IMG/VR virus record: IMGVR_UViG_3300046313_000195
Location: 1-25,426 of that record
From: a virus
Length of the DNA stretch: 25,426 nucleotides
Strand: one strand, 5' to 3'
In this document: positions 5,604-12,594 of the stretch, one piece after another
Layout of the letters: each line of letters starts with the position of its first letter
Numbering within the stretch: position 1 is the stretch's first letter
Translations under genes and position numbers: made by a program
The notes under the pieces: generated by a model
Database searches by the model: none
What the model saw: only the letters and a program-made list of their open reading frames with translations
Told to the model about the DNA's origin: nothing

Positions 5604-5790
5604 ACAGGTTAGTATTCTTATACTTCTTCTTATTCTTATATATTCTTATTCTTCTTTAAGAATAATTCAGAAGTAATTAAGAATGAATATAACTATAATC
5701 TAACTTCTTATATATTCTTATTCTTCTTAAGGTTCTTATATATTCTTATATGTTTATATTTCTTTTAAATAAATTAACTCATTAGAGTTC
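5604..5790. other. AT-rich pyrimidine repeat tract, candidate replication origin
   Basis: Nearly all A and T with TTCTTAT-type repeats. A 24-nt unit at 5633-5656 recurs exactly at 5705-5728, and 16 of its bases recur at 5733-5748. A perfect 8-bp hairpin lies at 5646-5665. The strand bias (T and C on the + strand) is strong. Placement directly after the G-rich tandem repeats, downstream of the RNA polymerase gene and upstream of the SSB gene, is what is expected of a T7-type primary origin. No protein frame is present. Confidence 0.5.
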
Positions 5791-5825
5791 TATAGGTATT
5801 AACAGCAGTTATGTTGTTGATTAAA

Positions 5826-5841
5826 GCTAGCTTAGTCTAGC
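5826..5841 (+). other. small hairpin in the leader of the SSB gene
   Basis: GCTAG (5826-5830) and CTAGC (5837-5841) form a 5-bp stem about 50 bases before the SSB start. TTAAAGCT is repeated on both sides of it (5821 and 5846). It could stabilise the 5' end of the SSB message. Evidence is limited to the pairing. Confidence 0.25.
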
Positions 5842-5889
5842 ATCGTTAAAGCTGTACGCAAGTATCGCTAATTGGAGAGGTAAATTAAA

Positions 5890-6615
5890 TTGGTAAAAGC
5901 TAAATCAGACATTACGCCACGGGGTACTGTTCAATATCCAGCAATCTTTAAACCGAAAGCGTTTAAGGGTGAAACAAAACGTGAATACAGTATCTTATTG
6001 GTGCTGAAACAAGAAGAAAAATCAACACAAGATTTGATTGATAAGGTTGACTCCTTCATCTATGATGTCTTGGAAGAAAACAAAGCTCGTATCAACACAG
6101 CTATTGTAGACAAAGAAAAAAAAGATAAAGCATACAAGAGTTTAGCTCCTGAGTTTAAAGCTCCTAGTACGTTTATCACCAAACCTTACTCAACACATGA
6201 AGATGATCCAGAGAAAGTACCTTCAGGCACTGTTGTATTCAAGTTCTCAACACAAGCTGAGTTCACAGACAAGACTACTGGCGTTACGAAAGAGAAAACT
6301 TTACTTGTTGTAGATGCTAAGAATAATCCTATTAAGGATTCTAGCTTAAACATGGGTAACGATTCTGTTGTTCGTATTCAATTCAAACCTTACTGCACCG
6401 AGTTCAAAGCTAATGGTTTAGAGCTATACGCTAAGTTAGGCTTAGAAGTGGTTCAGGTTATTAAGTTTGTTGAATGGACTCCTGGTGAAACTACTAACCT
6501 ATTTGGTGTTGTAGATGATGAAGATGGTTTTGAGTTCGATGGTGAATCAGTTACTGCTGTAGGTTCAACTGCTCAGGAAGAAGGTGTAGATGAAGAAGAC
6601 CCGTTCGCTCAGTAG
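5890..6615 (+). CDS. 2.5: single-stranded DNA-binding protein (T7 gp2.5 type)
   Basis: Coats single-stranded DNA and coordinates polymerase and helicase at the fork. 241 residues, close to T7 gp2.5 (232). The N-terminal part has the pattern of phage OB-fold SSBs: TPRGTVQYPAIFKPKAFKG, then REYSILLVLK and a helical Lys/Glu segment. A later strand pair contains YCTEFKANGLELYAKLGLEVV. The C-terminus is strongly acidic and ends DEEDPFAQ, with an aromatic residue near the end like the gp2.5 tail that docks on polymerase and helicase. The start is TTG, supported by GGAGAGG (5874-5880) nine bases upstream, with no better ATG nearby. Its end overlaps the endonuclease gene by 26 bases. Confidence 0.85.
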   Translation: MVKAKSDITPRGTVQYPAIFKPKAFKGETKREYSILLVLKQEEKSTQDLIDKVDSFIYDVLEENKARINTAIVDKEKKDKAYKSLAPEFKAPSTFITKPYSTHEDDPEKVPSGTVVFKFSTQAEFTDKTTGVTKEKTLLVVDAKNNPIKDSSLNMGNDSVVRIQFKPYCTEFKANGLELYAKLGLEVVQVIKFVEWTPGETTNLFGVVDDEDGFEFDGESVTAVGSTAQEEGVDEEDPFAQ

Positions 6616-7036
6616 TAATGCTGTAGGTTTAAAGCATGGCTTCAGGTCAGGCTTAGAGAACGAGATAGCTTGCACTTTGGAAAGACAGGGTGTTGATTAT
6701 CAGTTTGAATCACTGAAGCTCCCTTATGTTGTACCAGCAAGTAACCATGTGTACACACCAGACTTCCTACTTCCCAATGGAATCATCATTGAGAGTAAGG
6801 GAAGATTCTTACCTGAAGACAGGAAGAAGATGGTGCTAGTTAAAAAGCAGCATCCTGAGCTGGATATTCGCTTAGTGTTTCAACGTGTAAACTCTCCTCT
6901 GTACAAGGGGAGTAAAACAACTTATGGGACATGGGCTACTAAATCTGGATTTAAGTTCGCAGAGAAAAAGATTCCGATGGAATGGATAGAGGAAGGTGGT
7001 TCACTTGAACACGTTGAAAGATTTATTAGGTACTAA
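6590..7036 (+). CDS. 3: endonuclease I, Holliday-junction resolvase (T7 gp3)
   Basis: Resolves branched DNA before packaging and helps break down host DNA. 148 residues, almost the same length as T7 gp3 (149). The T7 active-site residues E20, D55, E65 and K67 are matched by Glu23 (FRSGLE), Asp58 (YTPDFLLPNG), Glu68 and Lys70 (IESKG). The stretches DRKKMVLVKKQHPELDIRLVF, LYKGSKTTYG and KIPMEWI closely follow T7. The ATG at 6590 lies inside the SSB gene and has a GGAAG-type site upstream. Its own 3' end overlaps the following gene by about 40 bases, so the three genes are tightly coupled. Confidence 0.96.
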   Translation: MKKTRSLSSNAVGLKHGFRSGLENEIACTLERQGVDYQFESLKLPYVVPASNHVYTPDFLLPNGIIIESKGRFLPEDRKKMVLVKKQHPELDIRLVFQRVNSPLYKGSKTTYGTWATKSGFKFAEKKIPMEWIEEGGSLEHVERFIRY

Positions 7037-7586
7037 GGATTGTTGGCAATTACCCTTAATGGGTAGTATGGTTTTATATGATTTCTTTGTTGGTACAACT
7101 CAAGGCTCTAGTGAGAATCTGCTTGATCAATTTATGGATTTACACACCACACAGAAGATAGCCATAGTAGGACGTTTAACTGGTGTGGCTTCAGTTATTG
7201 CAGAAGTGCAGGATAGGTTTGGTAGTGGTGTTACAATTATTTCAGGTTGGCAAGCTGGGAAACAGGACTCACGGTTTTCTCTTGGTGATGGCTTTTGGCA
7301 CTCCCAAGGGGAGGCTGCTACCATTAGGGTTAATGGTGTCCCTGCGAAAGAGGTATATGAATTTCTGGACGGCTACATGTCGGGCTGGGGTGGGTTGCGT
7401 CTCGGTGAAGGTGCAGTGTACTTTGATATTCGGAAGAAACCTTGGCGGAGTAAGCCCGTTGAGAATCCACTTGAATTTTATAGTACGGAACGGTGCTTCA
7501 ACTGTGGTTTCAATTTAAAGCTGAATACACCTGACTGGCAGAAGCAGACTGGGTGTCCTAGATGCCACAAAAGCTTTTGCGATTAA
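6996..7586 (+). CDS. M15-peptidase-like protein with degenerate zinc site and C-terminal zinc ribbon
   Basis: It occupies the slot of T7 lysozyme (gp3.5), between endonuclease I and primase. Residues about 75-146 resemble the M15_3 peptidoglycan peptidases (ISGWQAGKQDSRFSLGDGF, WHSQGEAATIRV, GGLRLGEGAVYFDIR). The family's HxxGxAxD is HSQGEAAT here (His102 kept, Asp replaced by Thr109), and the later HxD ligand motif is Tyr142-Phe-Asp. Two of three zinc ligands are thus missing, so peptidase activity is unlikely. Cys167, Cys170, Cys187 and Cys190 form a zinc-ribbon pattern at the end. By analogy with T7 lysozyme it might bind the RNA polymerase, but that is inference. The start is uncertain: GTG at 6996 touches the ribosome site, and TTG at 7005 is better spaced from GGAAGG (6991-6996). 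Confidence 0.7.
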   Translation: MVHLNTLKDLLGTKDCWQLPLMGSMVLYDFFVGTTQGSSENLLDQFMDLHTTQKIAIVGRLTGVASVIAEVQDRFGSGVTIISGWQAGKQDSRFSLGDGFWHSQGEAATIRVNGVPAKEVYEFLDGYMSGWGGLRLGEGAVYFDIRKKPWRSKPVENPLEFYSTERCFNCGFNLKLNTPDWQKQTGCPRCHKSFCD

Positions 7587-7602
7587 GCTCTAGGAGGTTT
7601 CT

Positions 7603-9279
7603 ATGTCAAGAGATTTTCTGAGACATGAGCCTTGCCTTAGTTGTAGGTCAAGTAACAACCTCGCTATTTACTCTGATGGGTATGCTAAATGCTTCTCATC
7701 AGGGTGTGACTACTACACCTATGACTACTTTGAGGAGGGTATAAAGCGAGTGACGGATAAGGAAAGAGATACTACGTTCATTCAGGGGGCATACGGGACA
7801 CTCCAAAAGAGGAAACTCACAGAGAAGACTTGTAGATTCTGGGGATGTCATGTATCGAAATACAAGGGAAAGCTAACAGGGGGCGTTGAAGCATTCGTTA
7901 CCATTTTTGATTACAAGAATGCTGACGGGGGTTTAGTTGCTCAGAAGGTTAGAACAAAAGATAAACAGTTCTCTGTTATAGGGGCTGGTAAAGAACTCCC
8001 TCTATTTGGGATTCACTTGTGGGCTAATGCCCGTAAGAACACCCTGGTAATTACAGAGGGAGAATATGATGCTATGGCAGTATCACAAACTAACGGATTA
8101 TTATATCCAGTTGTTAGTATACCTAACGGGTGTGGTGGTGCTGTAAAAGCAATAACAAGAAACTTGGATTGGGTAGAAAGCTTTGACGAAGTCATCATCA
8201 TGTTTGATACCGACACAGTAGGCAGAGAGGCTGCCACTGCTGTAGCTCAAGTTCTCTCACCAGGTAAGGCTAAGATTGTTAATTTACCTGTTAAAGATGC
8301 TAACGAAATGCTTATAGCTGACAGGACTGAGGAGCTTAGGTGGGCTTATAAAAACCTAGCTACTCCTTACAGACCTGACTCTATCATTTCATTTGCAGAT
8401 GCTATTAAGCTCAGTAAAACAAAAGTTGAAGATGGCGTACCATACCCGTGGGAATCTTTAAACAAGGTTCTCATGGGTATTCGTCCAAGAGAGATTATTA
8501 CTATTGGGGCTGGTACGGGTGTAGGTAAGACAGAGTTCGTGGCTGAAGTAGCTGCTCACTTTGTCAAACACAAACTCGCTAGTATTGGCTTATTTAGTTT
8601 TGAGATGAGTAGTGGAGCTATGGCTCTACAGCTGGCTGGAAAGCTTGATGATACTCCTTATCACAAACCTGGTACGGAATATAGTCAAGAGAAGCTAGAC
8701 GCTACCATGCAGGTTATAGAGGCTACAGGATTAGTCCACCTCTATGACCACAACGGGTCTGCTGAATGGGATAAGGTTCAGCACGCTATACGTTATATGC
8801 ACTTGGTTCACGGTACATCAATCTTCTTTATTGACAACCTCACACAGCTTGCTACGAATCAAGAGATTGATGAGCGATTGGCGTTAGAGAAGATAATGAG
8901 TGCTTCTAGTGCTTTGGTTCACAACTTAGGTATCACTATCATCTTCGTGTCTCACTTGCTTGCTCCTGAGAAGGGAACAACACATGAGCAGGGGGGTATT
9001 GTTTTACCTAGGCAGTTCAAAGGTGGACGATCTATTCAGCAGTGGTCTTTCCTCATGCTCGGTATTGAGCGTAATTCGTTGTCAGAGAATCCAACAGAAC
9101 GGAATCAGATAACGGTACGGGTTGTTAAAGACAGGACTTTAGGTTCAACTGGTCAAACCTTCAACCTCGCTTTTGATCCCACTACAAACAGAATACACGG
9201 AGATAGTTCTTTTGAAATTGGAAATTCCCCTATGCTGTTAGAGGCTGTTGAAGAAGAAGAGGAGGATGCTTTTGTCTAG
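7603..9279 (+). CDS. 4: primase-helicase (T7 gp4)
   Basis: Unwinds DNA at the fork and lays down primers. 558 residues (T7 gp4A 566). The N-terminal zinc-binding domain has Cys11, Cys14, Cys30 and Cys35; the last pair is spaced CFSSGC, wider than in T7. The TOPRIM primase domain shows VITEGEYDAM with Glu152 and FDTDTVG with Asp202 and Asp204. The RecA/DnaB-type helicase domain has Walker A GAGTGVGKT with Lys309, GLFSFEMSS, IFFIDNLTQLA (Walker B) and IIFVSHL. The tail EEEEEDAFV is acidic with an aromatic residue, as in T7, where it contacts DNA polymerase. Start supported by AGGAGG (7591-7596). Confidence 0.97.
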   Translation: MSRDFLRHEPCLSCRSSNNLAIYSDGYAKCFSSGCDYYTYDYFEEGIKRVTDKERDTTFIQGAYGTLQKRKLTEKTCRFWGCHVSKYKGKLTGGVEAFVTIFDYKNADGGLVAQKVRTKDKQFSVIGAGKELPLFGIHLWANARKNTLVITEGEYDAMAVSQTNGLLYPVVSIPNGCGGAVKAITRNLDWVESFDEVIIMFDTDTVGREAATAVAQVLSPGKAKIVNLPVKDANEMLIADRTEELRWAYKNLATPYRPDSIISFADAIKLSKTKVEDGVPYPWESLNKVLMGIRPREIITIGAGTGVGKTEFVAEVAAHFVKHKLASIGLFSFEMSSGAMALQLAGKLDDTPYHKPGTEYSQEKLDATMQVIEATGLVHLYDHNGSAEWDKVQHAIRYMHLVHGTSIFFIDNLTQLATNQEIDERLALEKIMSASSALVHNLGITIIFVSHLLAPEKGTTHEQGGIVLPRQFKGGRSIQQWSFLMLGIERNSLSENPTERNQITVRVVKDRTLGSTGQTFNLAFDPTTNRIHGDSSFEIGNSPMLLEAVEEEEEDAFV

Positions 9280-11113
9280 GTATATTTTTGATGTTGAAAC
9301 AGACGGCTTACTCCCTACTATTACAACAGTTCACTGCTTAACCATTATGGATATAGACACGCAGGAGATGCAAAGTTTCACTCCTGACACTATTAAAGAT
9401 GGTATCAAGCTGTTAGAGGAAGCCTCAGTCATCATCGGGCATAATGTCATCAACTTTGATATTCCAGCTATTAAGAAAGTTTACCCGTGGTTTAACCCCA
9501 AAGGTAAAGTCAGAGATACGCTTGTTTGTTCCCGATTGATTTGGGCTAATATGCTGTATCTTGATTCTATCCGACGGAAACTCCCAGGAAAGATGATGGG
9601 CTTACACAGCTTGAAATCTTGGGGTATGCGGCTAGGGTGTTTGAAGGGCGAGTTTACTGCTGAATCAGCTGACGTGTGGGAACACTACACGCCTGAGATG
9701 CTGGAGTATAACAAGCAGGATGTTCAGGTAACTTACAAACTATTCAAGCTGATTGAGAAGCAGAAGTATTCAGCTAAGGCTATAGTTCTCGAACATGAGT
9801 TTGCTACGGTTATTGACTTAATGGTGAAACACGGATTTAGGTTCAACTATGATAATGCAGTCAGTCTTCAATTAGAAGTTCTAGCAAGCCTAGAAGCACT
9901 AGAAGAAGAATTATCCAAAGCATTCCCTCCCTTTGTTGACGAAGAAATCTTTATACCAAAAGTAAATAACTTAGCTAGGGGATACGTTAAGGGAGAACCT
10001 TTCACAAAGGTAATCACAACGAAGTTTAACCCTGGTAGCAGAGACCATATCATCAGAGCGTTAAGAGATTACTTCAATTTTGAATTAATACCTGTATTGA
10101 AACGTGTTAAGGGTAAGAGGGAGAAGCAGCTTGTTGTAGAAGTTGGTGAAGAAGCTCTGCTAGCATTACCATTCAAAGAGGGTAAACTGCTTGGTGAGTA
10201 TAAAACCATACAGAAGCTATACGGAACTTTAGCTAACGGAGACAAGTCTTGGCTTAAGTGTGTTACTTCTAACAATCGGATACACGGGTCAGTGAATACC
10301 AACGGAGCTGTAACAGGCAGGTGTTCCCACTCAAAACCAAACATTGCTCAAGTACCAAAGGCTCAGTCGGATAAGAGGACTGGGTCTTTAATTTTTGGTA
10401 GGGAGTCTGGTTGGGGTTCTGATTGTAGAGCTTTGTTTATGGCAGATGCAGGGTGGGTTCTAGTTGGGGCAGATGCTTCAGGACTAGAACTTAGATGCTT
10501 AGCTCACTACATGGCTGAGTTTGATGGTGGGGCTTATGTTGATGTTGTCCTTAACGGGGATATCCACACAGTGAACCAACAGGCAGCAGGACTACCAACG
10601 AGAGATGCAGCCAAAACTTTCATTTACGCTCATAACTATGGTGCTGGTGATGAAGAGTTAGGTAGTATCGTTGGTGGTGGTAAGGCAGAGGGTGCGAAGC
10701 TCAGAAGAACATTCAAGAAAAAACTCCCTGCGTTAGGAAAGCTTGTTGCTAGTTTGGAAGCAAAAGTTGAGAGTAGTGGATCTGTAGTTGGGCTGGACGG
10801 TAGGATTATACCTAGTAGAAGCTCCCACTCAACATTAAATTTCCTACTTCAAAGTGCTGGTTCTATCTTAGTTAAGAAAGCAACAACACTCTTCTATGAA
10901 GGCTGTAAATCTAAGGGATGGGTATTTGGTACAGACTACGCTTTGGTCGCTCATGTACACGACGAGATGCAGGTTACTTGCGAGCCTGCTATAGCAGATG
11001 AACTCGGTTTTTTGCTGGTTGAATCAATCAGACAAGCTGGTATATTCTTTCGATTTAGGTGTCCTCTGGATGGGGAATACAAAGTGGGAAACAATTGGGC
11101 GGAGACCCACTAG
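9266..11113 (+). CDS. 5: family A DNA polymerase with 3'-5' exonuclease (T7 gp5)
   Basis: Replicative polymerase, about 615 residues. Proofreading motifs: FDVETDG (Exo I), GHNVINFDIP (Exo II) and YNKQDVQVTYKLF (Exo III). Polymerase motifs: ADASGLELRCLAHYM with Asp403 (A), RDAAKTFIYAHNYGAGDEE (B, with the tyrosine aligned to T7 Y526) and VHDEMQV with Asp566 (C). It is about 90 residues shorter than T7 gp5 (704), and much of the loss is where T7 inserts its thioredoxin-binding loop: only about 34 residues separate FPPF from FNPGSRDHI. The start overlaps the helicase gene. ATG at 9266 directly abuts GGAGG, and TTG at 9272 is better spaced from it (first residues SRYIFDVETDG). The end matches T7 (NNWAETH). 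Confidence 0.96.
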   Translation: MLLSRYIFDVETDGLLPTITTVHCLTIMDIDTQEMQSFTPDTIKDGIKLLEEASVIIGHNVINFDIPAIKKVYPWFNPKGKVRDTLVCSRLIWANMLYLDSIRRKLPGKMMGLHSLKSWGMRLGCLKGEFTAESADVWEHYTPEMLEYNKQDVQVTYKLFKLIEKQKYSAKAIVLEHEFATVIDLMVKHGFRFNYDNAVSLQLEVLASLEALEEELSKAFPPFVDEEIFIPKVNNLARGYVKGEPFTKVITTKFNPGSRDHIIRALRDYFNFELIPVLKRVKGKREKQLVVEVGEEALLALPFKEGKLLGEYKTIQKLYGTLANGDKSWLKCVTSNNRIHGSVNTNGAVTGRCSHSKPNIAQVPKAQSDKRTGSLIFGRESGWGSDCRALFMADAGWVLVGADASGLELRCLAHYMAEFDGGAYVDVVLNGDIHTVNQQAAGLPTRDAAKTFIYAHNYGAGDEELGSIVGGGKAEGAKLRRTFKKKLPALGKLVASLEAKVESSGSVVGLDGRIIPSRSSHSTLNFLLQSAGSILVKKATTLFYEGCKSKGWVFGTDYALVAHVHDEMQVTCEPAIADELGFLLVESIRQAGIFFRFRCPLDGEYKVGNNWAETH

Positions 11114-11121
11114 GAGTAGTT

Positions 11122-11586
11122 ATGGAAACTAATAAAAAGAGTGATGGTGATGTAGGCATTCTGGGAGGTGATACTCAACTCGATATTAACGTGAAGATGC
11201 TTCATCGTCTTATCAAAACTCAGGAAGAATTTTGCATTTGTAAAAAGTTCGAACTGCCTGTAGGAAACAATTTCCCAAGCTTAAAAAGATTTAGCGTAGA
11301 TCACATGGATGGTTCAGCTGAACTACACTTCCATCGGGTACCTAAGTTCCTTATAGAAAACTTCTCAGAATACAGCATAGTCTTTTACAAGAGTAAATCA
11401 CCTGAAGTTGAACAAGCGACAGTAAGAGGCTCAGTCCTCATGGAAGCTAAAGAGCTGACATATGGCGATAGGGATATGATGGCTCTGATGAAAATAGCAC
11501 GGTTTAAGTTCAATCATAGGGACTCAGCAGTAGATGGAGCTGCTTATTTAGCGTTGGCTCACGAAGTATTACAAGAAATTGGTTAG
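11122..11586 (+). CDS. hypothetical protein in the replication module
   Basis: 154 residues. The ATG at 11122 follows TAGGAG (11111-11116) closely after the polymerase stop and is preferred over an in-frame codon at 11059 inside the polymerase gene. It has an acidic, Gly-rich N-terminus (about residues 1-20), then a mixed alpha/beta region and a C-terminal helical part (DSAVDGAAYLALAHEVLQEI). I recognise no motif. T7-like genomes often keep small host-takeover or nucleotide-metabolism genes between gp5 and gp6. This gene lies a few bases ahead of the phosphoesterase and is probably co-translated with it. Confidence 0.65.
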   Translation: METNKKSDGDVGILGGDTQLDINVKMLHRLIKTQEEFCICKKFELPVGNNFPSLKRFSVDHMDGSAELHFHRVPKFLIENFSEYSIVFYKSKSPEVEQATVRGSVLMEAKELTYGDRDMMALMKIARFKFNHRDSAVDGAAYLALAHEVLQEIG

Positions 11587-11593
11587 GGGGTTT

Positions 11594-12388
11594 ATGACCA
11601 AACAAGATAAACGGGGTGTAACCATCTTAGTAATACCAGATAGCCACGCTAAACCTGGTGTTCCTAATGATAGGTATGACTGGCTAGCTAAGTTAATCTT
11701 AGACAGGAAGCCAGATGTGGTTGTAGAGCTGGGTGATTTTGCTGATATGGCAAGCTTATCTAGCTACGATACAGGCACTGTGTTAGCTGAGAACAAGCGG
11801 CTGCATGAAGACATTGCGTGGGCTGTAGATGCCCGAATGCGTCTCACTATGCCTATTCTACGGCTAGCTGAGAAGCATAAGAAACAGAAGCGGAAGCCTT
11901 ACAAACCTAGAATGGTGGCGTTAGGTGGAAACCATGAAAACCGTATTTGCAGAGTGATGAACGCTACCCCTAATTTACAGGGTATGTGGGATCAGGATGT
12001 TAGTGGAGCTATTGACCTAGGCTGGGAGTTCTTCCCGTTTGGTGAGATAGCTAAGATTCACGGTATTAACTTTTGTCATTACTTTAAGAAACCAGGGCAG
12101 AGTAAAGGATACTCAGGAAAATATGTTACTCAACACCTTAATACAAACCTTATGGAATCAAGTATCCAAGGTCATACACACCAATTTAGCTATGCTTGCC
12201 AAACCTCTCAATTGGGGAAACGGATTATTAGTATAGTAGCTGGGTGCTACTTCGATCACCACGAACACTACGCTGGCAATGATAACAATTCTTGGTGGCG
12301 TGGGGTAGTTATACTCCACAACGTGGTTGATGGGGTCTTTGAAGTAGAGCAGATTGGTATGGAAACAATAAAGCGGAGGTATGCTTAG
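11594..12388 (+). CDS. calcineurin-like metallophosphoesterase
   Basis: 264 residues with the full set of dinuclear-metal motifs: PDSHAKP (Asp16, His18), VELGDFADM (Asp48), GGNHENR (Asn113, His114), a histidine in the INFCHYF region (His162) and QGHTH (His194, His196). Proteins of this superfamily hydrolyse phosphomono- or diesters, including nucleotides, RNA ends and cyclic dinucleotides; the substrate here is not predictable. It sits between DNA polymerase and exonuclease, so a role in nucleic-acid or nucleotide processing is plausible. Start chosen at 11594 behind TAGGGGG (11584-11590) rather than the in-frame codon at 11579. A basic patch (KHKKQKRKPYKPR, about residues 94-106) could bind nucleic acid. 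All metal ligands seem intact. Confidence 0.85.
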   Translation: MTKQDKRGVTILVIPDSHAKPGVPNDRYDWLAKLILDRKPDVVVELGDFADMASLSSYDTGTVLAENKRLHEDIAWAVDARMRLTMPILRLAEKHKKQKRKPYKPRMVALGGNHENRICRVMNATPNLQGMWDQDVSGAIDLGWEFFPFGEIAKIHGINFCHYFKKPGQSKGYSGKYVTQHLNTNLMESSIQGHTHQFSYACQTSQLGKRIISIVAGCYFDHHEHYAGNDNNSWWRGVVILHNVVDGVFEVEQIGMETIKRRYA

Positions 12389-12478
12389 ATGGGAATAATG
12401 TGTGGAATTGTTGCTGTTGCTCTTGTATCAGCTGTAGTAGTTGTTAGTTTGGCTTTATACGGCTTGAGGGAGCGATAG
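12389..12478 (+). CDS. 29-residue membrane peptide, hypothetical
   Basis: Short frame directly after the phosphoesterase stop, with GGAGG (12375-12379) nine bases ahead of its ATG. The product is MGIMCGIVAVALVSAVVVVS followed by LALYGLRER: one long hydrophobic helix and a short basic end. The ribosome site, the tight packing and the membrane-compatible composition support it. Function unknown; small holin-like or exclusion peptides have this form. Confidence 0.5.
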   Translation: MGIMCGIVAVALVSAVVVVSLALYGLRER

Positions 12479-12480
12479 GT

Positions 12481-12594
12481 ATGATTTCACCGACAGAGTG
12501 TATCTCTTTACTCTTTATCTTCTTTATTAGCTTTCTAATAATAATTTTAATTCAAGCTCTAGGGAGGTTTTTATATTGGACGTTTTTGGGTTAG
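12481..12594 (+). CDS. 37-residue membrane peptide, hypothetical
   Basis: ATG at 12481 behind GAGGGAG (12466-12472). The sequence is MISPTECISLLFIFFISFLI, then an Ile/Leu run and RFLYWTFLG, so nearly the whole chain is hydrophobic. Its last 19 bases overlap the exonuclease gene, whose ribosome site (GGGAGG at 12562-12567) lies inside this frame, which suggests translational coupling. Second of two back-to-back membrane peptides. Function unknown. Confidence 0.5.
   Translation: MISPTECISLLFIFFISFLIIILIQALGRFLYWTFLG

Noticed and set aside
5604-5760. CRISPR-like repeat array
   Set aside because: Repeats are low-complexity TTCTTAT units with irregular spacing, no unique spacers and no cas genes.
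7183-7518. 111-residue + strand frame inside the M15-like gene
   Set aside because: Out of frame with a gene that has clear family motifs, no ribosome site, composition unlike a protein domain.
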